Made by a program: the position numbers and the translations under genes. A stretch of DNA of 51,745 nt from Parasulfuritortus sp036391875 (GTDB lineage: Bacteria > Pseudomonadota > Gammaproteobacteria > Burkholderiales > Thiobacillaceae). Positions 44,271 through 51,745 of the stretch are shown piece by piece. Each line of letters opens with the position of its first letter. The stretch's first letter is position 1. Below the pieces are notes generated by a model. It was not told the origin of the DNA, made no database searches, and saw only the letters and a program-made list of their open reading frames with translations. The stretch spans positions 1 to 51,745 of the forward strand of contig DASVZA010000035.1 in the NCBI GenBank assembly GCA_036391875.1. Direction: 5' to 3'.

Positions 44271-44561
44271 ATGGACACTCACATTGCCTTGGATGGAACA
44301 GTGGAAAATGACCGGCGCACCCTACTGGAGTCGCGCTTCCCACATATCATGGAAGGCGTGCTGAAAGCCTGGAACGACCCGGAGACGACCAACGTTTTCT
44401 TGAATTCAATTTTGGTGGACGACCGGGACAACCGTAAAGGATTACCTGAAGAAGTTTTCGCTGAATTGATGTTCCTGTCCGACCTGAACTGGAAACGCAC
44501 TCACTTCAATTCCGAAGGCGTGCAAGTCAGCCCGGACAGCTTCAGTTTTCGGAGCATCTAA
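44271..44561 (+). CDS. Uncharacterised 96-residue protein
   Basis: A small acidic protein of unknown function: no signal, no membrane segment, no recognised motif. Its middle (ESRFPHIMEGVLKAWNDPETTNVFLNSILVDDRD) looks helical, and the end (LSDLNWKRTHFNSEGVQVSPDSFSF) less so. AAGGA lies ten bases before the ATG. It is divergent from the ABC exporter with 85 nt between them, and ends 11 nt from the convergent mnmE stop. Codon use is like its neighbours. Confidence 0.72.
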   Translation: MDTHIALDGTVENDRRTLLESRFPHIMEGVLKAWNDPETTNVFLNSILVDDRDNRKGLPEEVFAELMFLSDLNWKRTHFNSEGVQVSPDSFSFRSI

Positions 44562-44572
44562 GCCAGGTTCGG

Positions 44573-45913
44573 CTATTTTCCGATGCAAAAACGGCTGAAT
44601 ATTTCGCCCAACAAATCATCCGCGGTGAATTCGCCGGTGATAGTCGAGAGTGATGACTGTACCAAGCGTAATTCCTCGGCAAAGAACTCCAGTTGAGTCA
44701 GAATTTCCCCGGCCCGGACCAGATGCGCTGCGGCCTCATGCAAGGCATCCAGATGCCGCTGACGGGCCATGAAGCTGCCTTCGCCGGCGTTTTGCCAACC
44801 GGCCAGTTCCAACAAGCGCTGGCGCAGCAGGTCCAAGCCTGCGCCGCTTTTCGCCGAAAGCCAAACCTCGCTGCCATCGGTGGCTAGATGCGTTTGCTCG
44901 CCGGTCAGGTCGATCTTGTTGTGTACGGTCAGTCTGGGTATCTCCGGCAGCTGCGCCAGAATGGTGGCCTCACGTTCGCCGATGCCATGCCCGGCATCGA
45001 CCAGCAGCAGCGCAACATCGGCTTGCGCCACTGCCTTCCATGTACGTTCGATACCGATCTTCTCGACTGGATCCTCGGTTTCCCGCAAACCGGCGGTATC
45101 GGTGACGTGAAGCGGAACCCCGTTGATCTGGATCGCCTCGCGCACGGCATCGCGGGTCGTGCCGGCAACCTCAGTGACGATGGCCGCCTCGTAACCGGCC
45201 AGTTGGTTGAGCAGACTGGACTTGCCCACGTTGGGCTGGCCGACCAGGACCACATTCAAGCCGTTGCGCAGCAGGGCACCGTGACGGGCCTGTAGCAGGA
45301 CCGCATCCAACTTGGCCCCGATTTCGCGCAGTTGGCCCCGGGCATCGGCCTTTTCCAGGAAATCGATCTCCTCGTCGGGGAAATCCAGCGTCGCTTCGAC
45401 CAGCATTCTCAGACGGATGACCGCCTCAACCAGTTCCTGTATCCGGCTGCTGAATTCACCGATCAGGGAACGCACCGCGGAACGGGCCGCCTCCTTGCTC
45501 TGAGCATCGATCAGGTCGGCAATACTCTCCGCCTGGGCCAGGTCGATCTTGTCGTTCAGAAAGGCCCGCTTGCTGAATTCGCCGGGTTCGGCTGGGCGCG
45601 CGCCGAGTTCCAGGCAGCGCTCCAAAACCAGCTGCAGCACCTGCGGCCCGCCATGGCCCTGCAACTCCAGGACATTCTCTCCGGTAAATGAATGCGGTGC
45701 TTGAAAGAAGAGGGCGATTCCTTCATCGAGCACTTCGCCGTCGGCCGACTGGAAGCGGGCGAATTTGGCCTGACGCGGCTGGAGGACACAGCCGATCAGG
45801 CCTTCGACGATTCGAGATAGGTCTGGTCCGGAGACCCGGACCACGCCGATGCCGCCCCTGCCGGGGGCGGTGGCGATGGCGGCGATTACATCAGTTCTTG
45901 GCAGGTTTGCCAT
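44573..45913 (-). CDS. mnmE: tRNA modification GTPase MnmE
   Basis: A 446-residue GTPase partner of MnmG. The N-terminal formyl-THF-binding domain begins AAIATAPGRGGIGVVRVSG; the G domain has GQPNVGKSSLLN (about 224-235), the switch TTRD, DTAGLRET and NKID; the C-terminal Cys motif is FCIGK at the very end. The ATG at 45913 (MANLPRTDVI) overlaps yidC by 23 bases; an in-frame TTG at 45928 is an alternative. Confidence 0.97.
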   Translation of the reverse strand: MANLPRTDVIAAIATAPGRGGIGVVRVSGPDLSRIVEGLIGCVLQPRQAKFARFQSADGEVLDEGIALFFQAPHSFTGENVLELQGHGGPQVLQLVLERCLELGARPAEPGEFSKRAFLNDKIDLAQAESIADLIDAQSKEAARSAVRSLIGEFSSRIQELVEAVIRLRMLVEATLDFPDEEIDFLEKADARGQLREIGAKLDAVLLQARHGALLRNGLNVVLVGQPNVGKSSLLNQLAGYEAAIVTEVAGTTRDAVREAIQINGVPLHVTDTAGLRETEDPVEKIGIERTWKAVAQADVALLLVDAGHGIGEREATILAQLPEIPRLTVHNKIDLTGEQTHLATDGSEVWLSAKSGAGLDLLRQRLLELAGWQNAGEGSFMARQRHLDALHEAAAHLVRAGEILTQLEFFAEELRLVQSSLSTITGEFTADDLLGEIFSRFCIGK

Positions 45914-47600
45914 GTCCGGCGCGCTCAATCACATGGTTGATGCGCCATTGTTGCAGGATGGACAGGATGTTGTTAACCAGCCAGTAGAGGACCAGACCGG
46001 AAGGGAAGAAGAAGAACATGACCGAAAACGCAATCGGCATGAACATCATCACCTTGGCCTGAACCGGATCCGGCGGCTTGGGCGACAACCGTTGCTGGAT
46101 GAACATGGTAACGGCCATCACCAGCGGCAACACCATGTAGGGATCCGGTTCCGACAGGTCGTGGATCCACAGTGCGAATGGCGCCTGACGCAGTTCGACG
46201 GCCGACATCAGGGCCCAGTACAGGGCGATGAAGACCGGGATCTGGACCACGATAGGCAGGCAACCGCCCAGGGGATTGATCTTCTCCTCCTGGTAGATCT
46301 TCATCATCTGCTCATGCAGTTTCTGCCGATCGTCGCCGTAGCGTTCCTTGAGGTGCTGCAGGCGCGGTGCCAGCTTGCGCATCTGGGCCATCGACTTGTA
46401 GCTCGCGGCCGAGAGCGGGTAGAAGGCCATCTTGACGGAAATCGTCAGCAGGATGATCGCGACGCCCCAGTTGTGGACCAGCGAATGCAGCCAGTTCAGG
46501 AACAGGAAGAGGGGATAGGCCAGAATGGTCAGCCAGCCGTAGTCGACCACGTGTTCCAGGCCATGGGCCAGCACCTTCAGCTTTTCCTGGTCCTGGGGAC
46601 CGGCATAGAGCCGCATGTCCACGTTCTTGGTTTCGCCCGGCGCTACGCTGAAGCCCGGAATCTTCATGCCGGCCCGGTATTCGCCGTTGCCGAGCGTTTC
46701 CGTATAGAACTCCCTCTGCTCGGTATTATCGGGGTTCGGGGTGATCCAGGCCGCCACGAAATGGTGTTGGACCATGCCCATCCAGCCGTTCTTGGCCGAT
46801 TTCACATAATCCTGCTTGTTCTTTTCGATATCCGAGAAGGAAATCTTCTGGAACTTGTTTTCCTCGGTATACATGGCAGGGCCGGTATAGCCATGGATAT
46901 AGGACGATTCGCCTTCCGGCTTCTTGTCGTCGCGCTGGAACATGAAGTAGGAATAGCCATTCACCGGCGTGCTTCCTCCGTTGTGCACGGAGTAGTCTAC
47001 GTCGATCACGTAGCTGCCGCGGTGGAAGGTGTAGGTCTTGACCACTTCCACACCCGCCTCGACCGTCTTCATGCTGAACTTGAGTTCGTCCTGGCCAGGC
47101 TTCAGATCATATTCGCCTGGTTGGAACGAATAGACCGTTTTGTGGGTCGGCAGATCGGTGCCGACAAAGCCGGACTGAGCGTAGTAATTATGGTCCGCGC
47201 TTTCCTCGAACAATTTCAGCTTGTGGGTTTTGTCATCGGCCTTCTGGTCGTTTCCGGCCAGCCGCTTGATGAACTCCCACAGCTTGTTCTTGCTCGTGTC
47301 CTGCTTGTAGGCCTCCAGGGTGAGGTCGCGCAGGTCGCCGCCGTTCGCATCGATCGTCACCGCCATCAGGTCGGTCTTGATCACGGCCCGGGGACCGTTG
47401 GCCACCTGACCGGAAACCGGAGCCGGTTGAGCCGGCTGCAATGCCTGGCCGGGCGCCGGCTGTGCGCCAGTTTGAGCCTGTTGCTGGGTACCGTGCAGCG
47501 CCTGGGCAGGCTTCGGATGGTTGTAATCCTCCCAAGCATTCCATAGCAACAGCAGGGAGAATGAAAACACGACGAAAGCGATAAGGCGCTGAAAATCCAT
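45891..47600 (-). CDS. yidC: Membrane protein insertase YidC
   Basis: A 569-residue Oxa1-family insertase of the Gram-negative type. TM1 is at residues 7-24 (IAFVVFSFSLLLLWNAW), then a Gln/Ala/Pro-rich linker and a large periplasmic beta domain (about 75-340), and five core helices from about 350 (LTILAYPLFLFLNWLHSLVHNWGVAIILLT, with QRLSPKPPDP near the end). It acts with Sec or alone for proteins such as AtpE. Only 15 nt separate it from rnpA, so the usual yidD gene is missing here. Confidence 0.97.
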   Translation of the reverse strand: MDFQRLIAFVVFSFSLLLLWNAWEDYNHPKPAQALHGTQQQAQTGAQPAPGQALQPAQPAPVSGQVANGPRAVIKTDLMAVTIDANGGDLRDLTLEAYKQDTSKNKLWEFIKRLAGNDQKADDKTHKLKLFEESADHNYYAQSGFVGTDLPTHKTVYSFQPGEYDLKPGQDELKFSMKTVEAGVEVVKTYTFHRGSYVIDVDYSVHNGGSTPVNGYSYFMFQRDDKKPEGESSYIHGYTGPAMYTEENKFQKISFSDIEKNKQDYVKSAKNGWMGMVQHHFVAAWITPNPDNTEQREFYTETLGNGEYRAGMKIPGFSVAPGETKNVDMRLYAGPQDQEKLKVLAHGLEHVVDYGWLTILAYPLFLFLNWLHSLVHNWGVAIILLTISVKMAFYPLSAASYKSMAQMRKLAPRLQHLKERYGDDRQKLHEQMMKIYQEEKINPLGGCLPIVVQIPVFIALYWALMSAVELRQAPFALWIHDLSEPDPYMVLPLVMAVTMFIQQRLSPKPPDPVQAKVMMFMPIAFSVMFFFFPSGLVLYWLVNNILSILQQWRINHVIERAGHGKPAKN

Positions 47601-47615
47601 GTTCTACCCGTTCAT

Positions 47616-47996
47616 TTAAACTGAGGACGTCTTTGCGGGGCTGGGCCGCTGCTTAATAAACCGGTCCCATTCTGCCCGATAGTCGGCGTTAAGGCCCGCG
47701 ACTTTCACTCGAACGACCACATCCAAGCCGCCAAGTTCATGCTGACTGAGCCGAAAAGCTTCCCGAATGACCCGCCTGGTCCGGTTTCGGTCCACCGCCC
47801 TGGAAAGTATCCGTTTGGACACCACCAATCCCAAGCGGGGGAAGCTCAAGCCATTCTGGCGAAAGAATATGTCTAGATGTTTTTCGCGCAGAACACGCTT
47901 GAAACGAAAAACGGATGAAAACTCATCCGTTTTTCTGAGTTTACTTTCCCAACCGAAAGCGTTGCCCTGATCCGTTGGGTGAGCCCCTCGGCTCAT
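47616..47996 (-). CDS. rnpA: Ribonuclease P protein component
   Basis: A 126-residue basic protein that binds the RNase P RNA to mature tRNA 5' ends. It shows the FSSVFRFKRVLR substrate cleft start and the signature RNRTRRVIREAFRLSQHEL (RNR motif). The ATG at 47996 is seven bases after the rpmH stop; the first ten residues (MSRGAHPTDQ) are not conserved, so the true start could be slightly different. Confidence 0.93.
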   Translation of the reverse strand: MSRGAHPTDQGNAFGWESKLRKTDEFSSVFRFKRVLREKHLDIFFRQNGLSFPRLGLVVSKRILSRAVDRNRTRRVIREAFRLSQHELGGLDVVVRVKVAGLNADYRAEWDRFIKQRPSPAKTSSV

Positions 47997-48003
47997 CCCG
48001 TCG

Positions 48004-48138
48004 TCAGACAGCGAGGCGCTTACGGCCTTTGGCGCGGCGCGCATTGATCACTGCGCGGCCACCCTTGGTTTTCATACGTGCGCGGAAACCATGGGTGCGC
48101 TTGCGGCGAACGACGGAAGGCTGATATGTGCGTTTCAT
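48004..48138 (-). CDS. rpmH: Ribosomal protein L34
   Basis: A 44-residue, very basic ribosomal protein: MKRTYQPSVVRRKRTHGFRA followed by RMKTKGGRAVINARRAKGRKR, the near-universal L34 sequence. It is first in rpmH-rnpA-yidC-mnmE and faces dnaA across the origin region. Confidence 0.98.
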   Translation of the reverse strand: MKRTYQPSVVRRKRTHGFRARMKTKGGRAVINARRAKGRKRLAV

Positions 48139-48174
48139 GGTGAATCCTAATGACTACAGTGCGGAAAGCCTCGC

Positions 48175-48204
48175 ATTAGACCTTTTAACTCCATAATTTG
48201 TCAA
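48175..48204 (-). promoter_or_regulatory. rpmH promoter
   Basis: On the minus strand a consensus -35 TTGACA (48199-48204) and -10 TCTAAT (48175-48180) are 18 bp apart, with the start about 30 nt above rpmH. Confidence 0.7.
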
Positions 48205-48287
48205 ACTTTTCACCATGCTTCGGCATGTCCGACGGTGCTACAATGAACATTCTTCCGTCGCATCACCTTTCTTGGTTCAAACCCTTC

Positions 48288-49640
48288 ATGCACGATTTCT
48301 GGACACATTGCCTGGGTCATTTCCAATCGAAGCTCAATGCCCAGCAAGTGAATACCTGGATCAAGCCGTTGAGCATCAGTGGGGAAGAGGACCAGATCAA
48401 GATCACGGCACCCAACCGGTTCGTCGCCCAATGGGTGAAAGACCGTTTCCTGCCCGACATCGAAAATCTCGCCCAAACCTATTTCGACCGGCCGATTACC
48501 TTCCTGGTCGTCGTCGACAGCAAACCCAAGACCGAATCGAATGCCGCTGGCTTATCTGCGCCCGCCACCGTTGGTCCTGAGCCGGAGAAGGCCCACGCCG
48601 CAGCCAAGCCGAGCAATACCGAATCCAGGCTGAACCCGAATTTCAATTTCGCCAACTTCGTACGCGGCAAGGCCAATGACCTGGCTCGTGCCGCTGCCCT
48701 GCAGGTCGCGGAAAACCCGGGCTCCGGCTACAACCCGATGTTCGTCTACGGCAGTACCGGCCTAGGCAAGACCCACCTTATCCAGGCCATCGGCAATACC
48801 GTGCTCGAACACAATCCCAAGGCCTCCATCCGCTACATTCATGCCGAGCGTTATGTCTCGGACATGGTCAAGGCCTTCCGACACAAGTCGTTCGACGATT
48901 TCAAGCGCAAATACGACAACCTGGACATCCTGCTGATCGACGACATCCAGTTCTTCGCCGGCAAGGGACGAACCCAGGAAGAATTCTTCTATACCTTCAA
49001 CAACCTGATCGAATCCCATAAACAGGTCATCATTACCAGCGACACCTTCCCAAAGGACCTGGAAGGCATCGAGGAAAGACTGAAGTCGCGCTTCAGCTGG
49101 GGCCTGACGGTCATGCTCGAACCGCCGGAACTGGAGATGAGGGTCGCCATCCTGCTCAACAAGGCTCAACAGGAAGGCGAGAACCTGGGCGAGGCGACCG
49201 CATTCTTCATCGCCAAGCAGGTCCGTTCCAATGTGCGCGAGCTCGAGGGTGCGCTCAAGCGGGTCATGGCCTATGCCCGCTTCCACAAGCAGCCCATCTC
49301 GGTCGAGTTGGCCAAGGAAGCACTGAAGGATCTGTTGGCAGTCCAGAACCGCCAGGTTTCGATCGAAAACATCCAGAAGACGGTTGCCGACTATTACAAG
49401 ATCAAGGTCGCCGACATGTTTTCGAAAAAACGTACTCGGGTCATCGCCCGACCAAGGCAGTTGGCCATGCACCTGGCCAAGGAGTTGACCGACCTTTCCC
49501 TGCCGGAGATCGGCCAATCTTTCGGCGGCAGGGATCATACGACCGTCCTTCATGCCTGCCGCAAGATGGAAGAACTGAAGAATACCGATCCTGCCCTCAG
49601 GAAGGACTACAGTCTACTGATGCAGGTGCTGACCGGATAA
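48288..49640 (+). CDS. dnaA: Chromosomal replication initiator DnaA
   Basis: A 450-residue AAA+ initiator. Domain I begins MHDFWTHCLGHFQSKLNAQQVNTWIKPL; domain II is the Pro/Ala linker (about 90-110); domain III has Walker A GSTGLGKTH (about 155-163), Walker B LLIDDIQFFAGK and the arginine finger EERLKSRFSWGL; domain IV binds DnaA boxes with the signature FGGRDHTTVLHACRKM. The ATG at 48288 is chosen by homology. An upstream ATG at 48243 overlaps an extended -10-like TGCTACAAT (48236-48244), which argues against it. No clear Shine-Dalgarno is seen. Confidence 0.96.
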   Translation: MHDFWTHCLGHFQSKLNAQQVNTWIKPLSISGEEDQIKITAPNRFVAQWVKDRFLPDIENLAQTYFDRPITFLVVVDSKPKTESNAAGLSAPATVGPEPEKAHAAAKPSNTESRLNPNFNFANFVRGKANDLARAAALQVAENPGSGYNPMFVYGSTGLGKTHLIQAIGNTVLEHNPKASIRYIHAERYVSDMVKAFRHKSFDDFKRKYDNLDILLIDDIQFFAGKGRTQEEFFYTFNNLIESHKQVIITSDTFPKDLEGIEERLKSRFSWGLTVMLEPPELEMRVAILLNKAQQEGENLGEATAFFIAKQVRSNVRELEGALKRVMAYARFHKQPISVELAKEALKDLLAVQNRQVSIENIQKTVADYYKIKVADMFSKKRTRVIARPRQLAMHLAKELTDLSLPEIGQSFGGRDHTTVLHACRKMEELKNTDPALRKDYSLLMQVLTG

Positions 49641-49800
49641 CTCTGTGGATAACTGTTATATAAGTTGTGGATCATTTTGGATTCCTGTGCAGTCTCTAGA
49701 ATTGTCCCCAATCCATACACAGCTAGCCGGCCATTTATCCACAGCTTTTAAACTGTTATAATTAATTGATTTTTATTGGAATTAGAGAGTTATCCAGGCA
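49641..49800. other. Replication origin (oriC) with DnaA boxes
   Basis: The 199-bp dnaA-dnaN gap holds two perfect 9-mers, TGTGGATAA (49644-49652) and TTATCCACA (49735-49743), and weaker boxes at 49666-49674 (TGTGGATCA), 49713-49721 (CCATACACA) and 49790-49798 (TTATCCAGG). An AT-rich stretch at about 49745-49785 (TTTTAAACTGTTATAATTAA region) could unwind and also holds -10-like boxes for dnaN. Confidence 0.85.
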
Positions 49801-49839
49801 TCTGCCGGATACCTATTATTACCAACAGAAAGAGTTAAC

Positions 49840-50946
49840 ATGCTTGTTCTTAACTGCCTAAAGGAAAATCTGTTCAAGCCCCTCCAGTCTGTCGTCGGTG
49901 TCGTGGAACGCAAACATACGTTGCCGATACTTTCCAACATCCTGGTCGAGAACAACGACGGTAAGACCGCGCTGATCGCGACGGACCTGGAATTGCAGAT
50001 CACGACCTGGATGGAAGGTAAGTCGGAACAGGACACCGCATTCACGGTATCGGCCCGCAAATTGTTGGACATCACCCGGTCTCTGCCCGACGGCACAGCG
50101 CTGTCGCTCGACATCAATAACGATCAGATGCGGATTCAGGCCGGTAAAAGCCGCTTCAATCTGCAGACCTTGCCGGCCCGGGATTTCCCGAAGTTGCAGA
50201 TTGCCGAAGGCGAGGGAATCAGCTTCCAGATTGGCGCCGGAAAATTGCGCAACCTGCTGGCCAGGGCGCAGTACGCCATGGCGGTACAGGACATCCGCTA
50301 CTACCTGAACGGCATGTTGTTCCAATTGCAGGGCGGCAAGCTTGTGGTAGCAGCCACCGACGGCCACCGGCTGGCGGTCGATGCAACCGTGTTGGACGGC
50401 GAAACCGACAAGAACATGGAATTGATCCTGCCCCGCAAGACTGTGATGGAGCTGATCAAGCTGCTGGGCGAAGGTGAGGACATGGTCACGATCCAGGCCG
50501 GCAGCAACCAAGTGATGTTCCGGCATTCAGACTTCGAGTTGCGCAGCAAGGTGGTCGATGGAAAATTCCCCGATTACCAGCGAGTGTTGCCCTCGGGCTA
50601 TGAAAAGTATTTCGACATCAGTCGCCAGACTCTGCATCAGGCCCTGACCCGGGCGGCCATCCTGACCAACGACAAGTATCGTGGCGTGCGCTTCGCCATG
50701 ACCGCCGGCAGCCTGCGTATCGCCTGCAGCAACAACGAACAGGAAGAGGCGCAGGAAGAACTGGAGATCGACTACAAATACGATCCGCTGGATATCGGCT
50801 TCAACGTTCAATATGTCCAGGATGTACTGAACAATCTGGACTGTGAATCGGTGCGGTGCAGCTTCGGCGATGCCAACAGCAGCATGTTGATCACCATTCC
50901 GGGCGACGAAAACTTCAATTACGTCGTGATGCCGATGCGTATCTGA
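49840..50946 (+). CDS. dnaN: DNA polymerase III beta sliding clamp
   Basis: A 368-residue ring-forming clamp. It begins MLVLNCLKENLFKPLQSVVGVVERKHTLPILSNILV and ends with the typical NYVVMPMRI; three related domains of about 120 residues are visible, and conserved hydrophobic-pocket residues near the C-terminus (MPMR) bind polymerase tails. Length is near that of E. coli (366). Confidence 0.98.
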   Translation: MLVLNCLKENLFKPLQSVVGVVERKHTLPILSNILVENNDGKTALIATDLELQITTWMEGKSEQDTAFTVSARKLLDITRSLPDGTALSLDINNDQMRIQAGKSRFNLQTLPARDFPKLQIAEGEGISFQIGAGKLRNLLARAQYAMAVQDIRYYLNGMLFQLQGGKLVVAATDGHRLAVDATVLDGETDKNMELILPRKTVMELIKLLGEGEDMVTIQAGSNQVMFRHSDFELRSKVVDGKFPDYQRVLPSGYEKYFDISRQTLHQALTRAAILTNDKYRGVRFAMTAGSLRIACSNNEQEEAQEELEIDYKYDPLDIGFNVQYVQDVLNNLDCESVRCSFGDANSSMLITIPGDENFNYVVMPMRI

Positions 50947-50978
50947 TCGTCCTGGCGCGATAGCCGCGCGATTTCAGA

Positions 50979-51011
50979 CAATCCGCCGTCGGGTCTTGCG
51001 GGAGCGGATTG
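50979..51011. promoter_or_regulatory. Hairpin abutting parS site 2
   Basis: CAATCCGC (50979-50986) and GCGGATTG (51004-51011) form an 8-bp stem with a 17-base loop, ending two bases into the parS palindrome. There is no T run. It may be a weak dnaN terminator or a gyrB leader structure. Confidence 0.45.
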
Positions 51012-51025
51012 TTTCACGTGAAACC
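51010..51025. promoter_or_regulatory. parS site 2
   Basis: TGTTTCACGTGAAACC matches parS at 15 of 16 positions. It lies 17 bp before the gyrB ATG, probably in the gyrB leader. Confidence 0.88.
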
Positions 51026-51042
51026 AACCTGAGTACCAAGCA

Positions 51043-51745
<703 letters not shown>

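Overview
This is a high-GC chromosomal window from a betaproteobacterium. It includes the replication origin and most of one arm beside it. The protein sequences and gene order (rpmH-rnpA-yidC-mnmE facing dnaA-dnaN-gyrB, then mnmG-rsmG-parA-parB-atpIBEFHAGDC-glmU-glmS) fit the Nitrosomonadales, perhaps a Thiobacillaceae-like sulfur oxidiser. That placement is an inference from overall character; no 16S gene or other marker is present to fix it.

Layout, left to right. (1) 1-4530: a minus-strand nitrogen-scavenging operon (substrate-binding protein, permease, ATPase, creatininase-family amidohydrolase, type III glutamine synthetase cut by the window edge) behind a consensus-grade sigma-54 promoter; a 122-bp palindromic repeat lies between the permease and ATPase genes. 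(2) 4766-6605: a DUF971 gene and a fructosamine-kinase-type gene, then a 545-bp inverted repeat. (3) 6638-12350: rng-maf-rlmH, then the ammonium operon torF-glnK-amtB with a sigma-54 promoter and two NtrC-type sites, and divergent ubiK. (4) 12480-18913: comM, a VIT1/CCC1-type metal transporter, metF, and a response regulator with a hybrid histidine kinase. (5) 18914-20234: a decayed integrative element in tRNA-Phe, with an att-like tRNA fragment, an antitoxin fragment, a lipoprotein gene and an integrase pseudogene. (6) 20389-26870: PfkB kinase, acyltransferase, apaH, rep, a diheme cytochrome c, tRNA-Arg, and two small genes of unknown function. (7) 27009-38092: glmS, glmU, the whole F-type ATP synthase operon, and parB. 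(8) 38092-51745: parA, rsmG, mnmG, two parS sites, an uncharacterised protein with a duplicated domain, an ABC exporter, the mnmE-yidC-rnpA-rpmH group, dnaA, oriC, dnaN and the start of gyrB.

How it works together. The two sigma-54 units point to a shared nitrogen-limitation response. AmtB and PII handle ammonium, with a TorF-family porin as probable outer-membrane route, while the 5' operon appears to import an unidentified nitrogenous compound, hydrolyse it and capture nitrogen through a glutamine-synthetase-type ligase. Near the origin, one parS site coincides with the -35 box of the predicted mnmG-rsmG-parA-parB promoter, which suggests ParB autoregulation; a second parS sits just before gyrB.

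The least ordinary items are the sigma-54 amide/amine operon with its enlarged permease and internal palindrome, the parS/promoter overlap, the two-repeat protein at 41684, and the fossil tRNA-Phe island.
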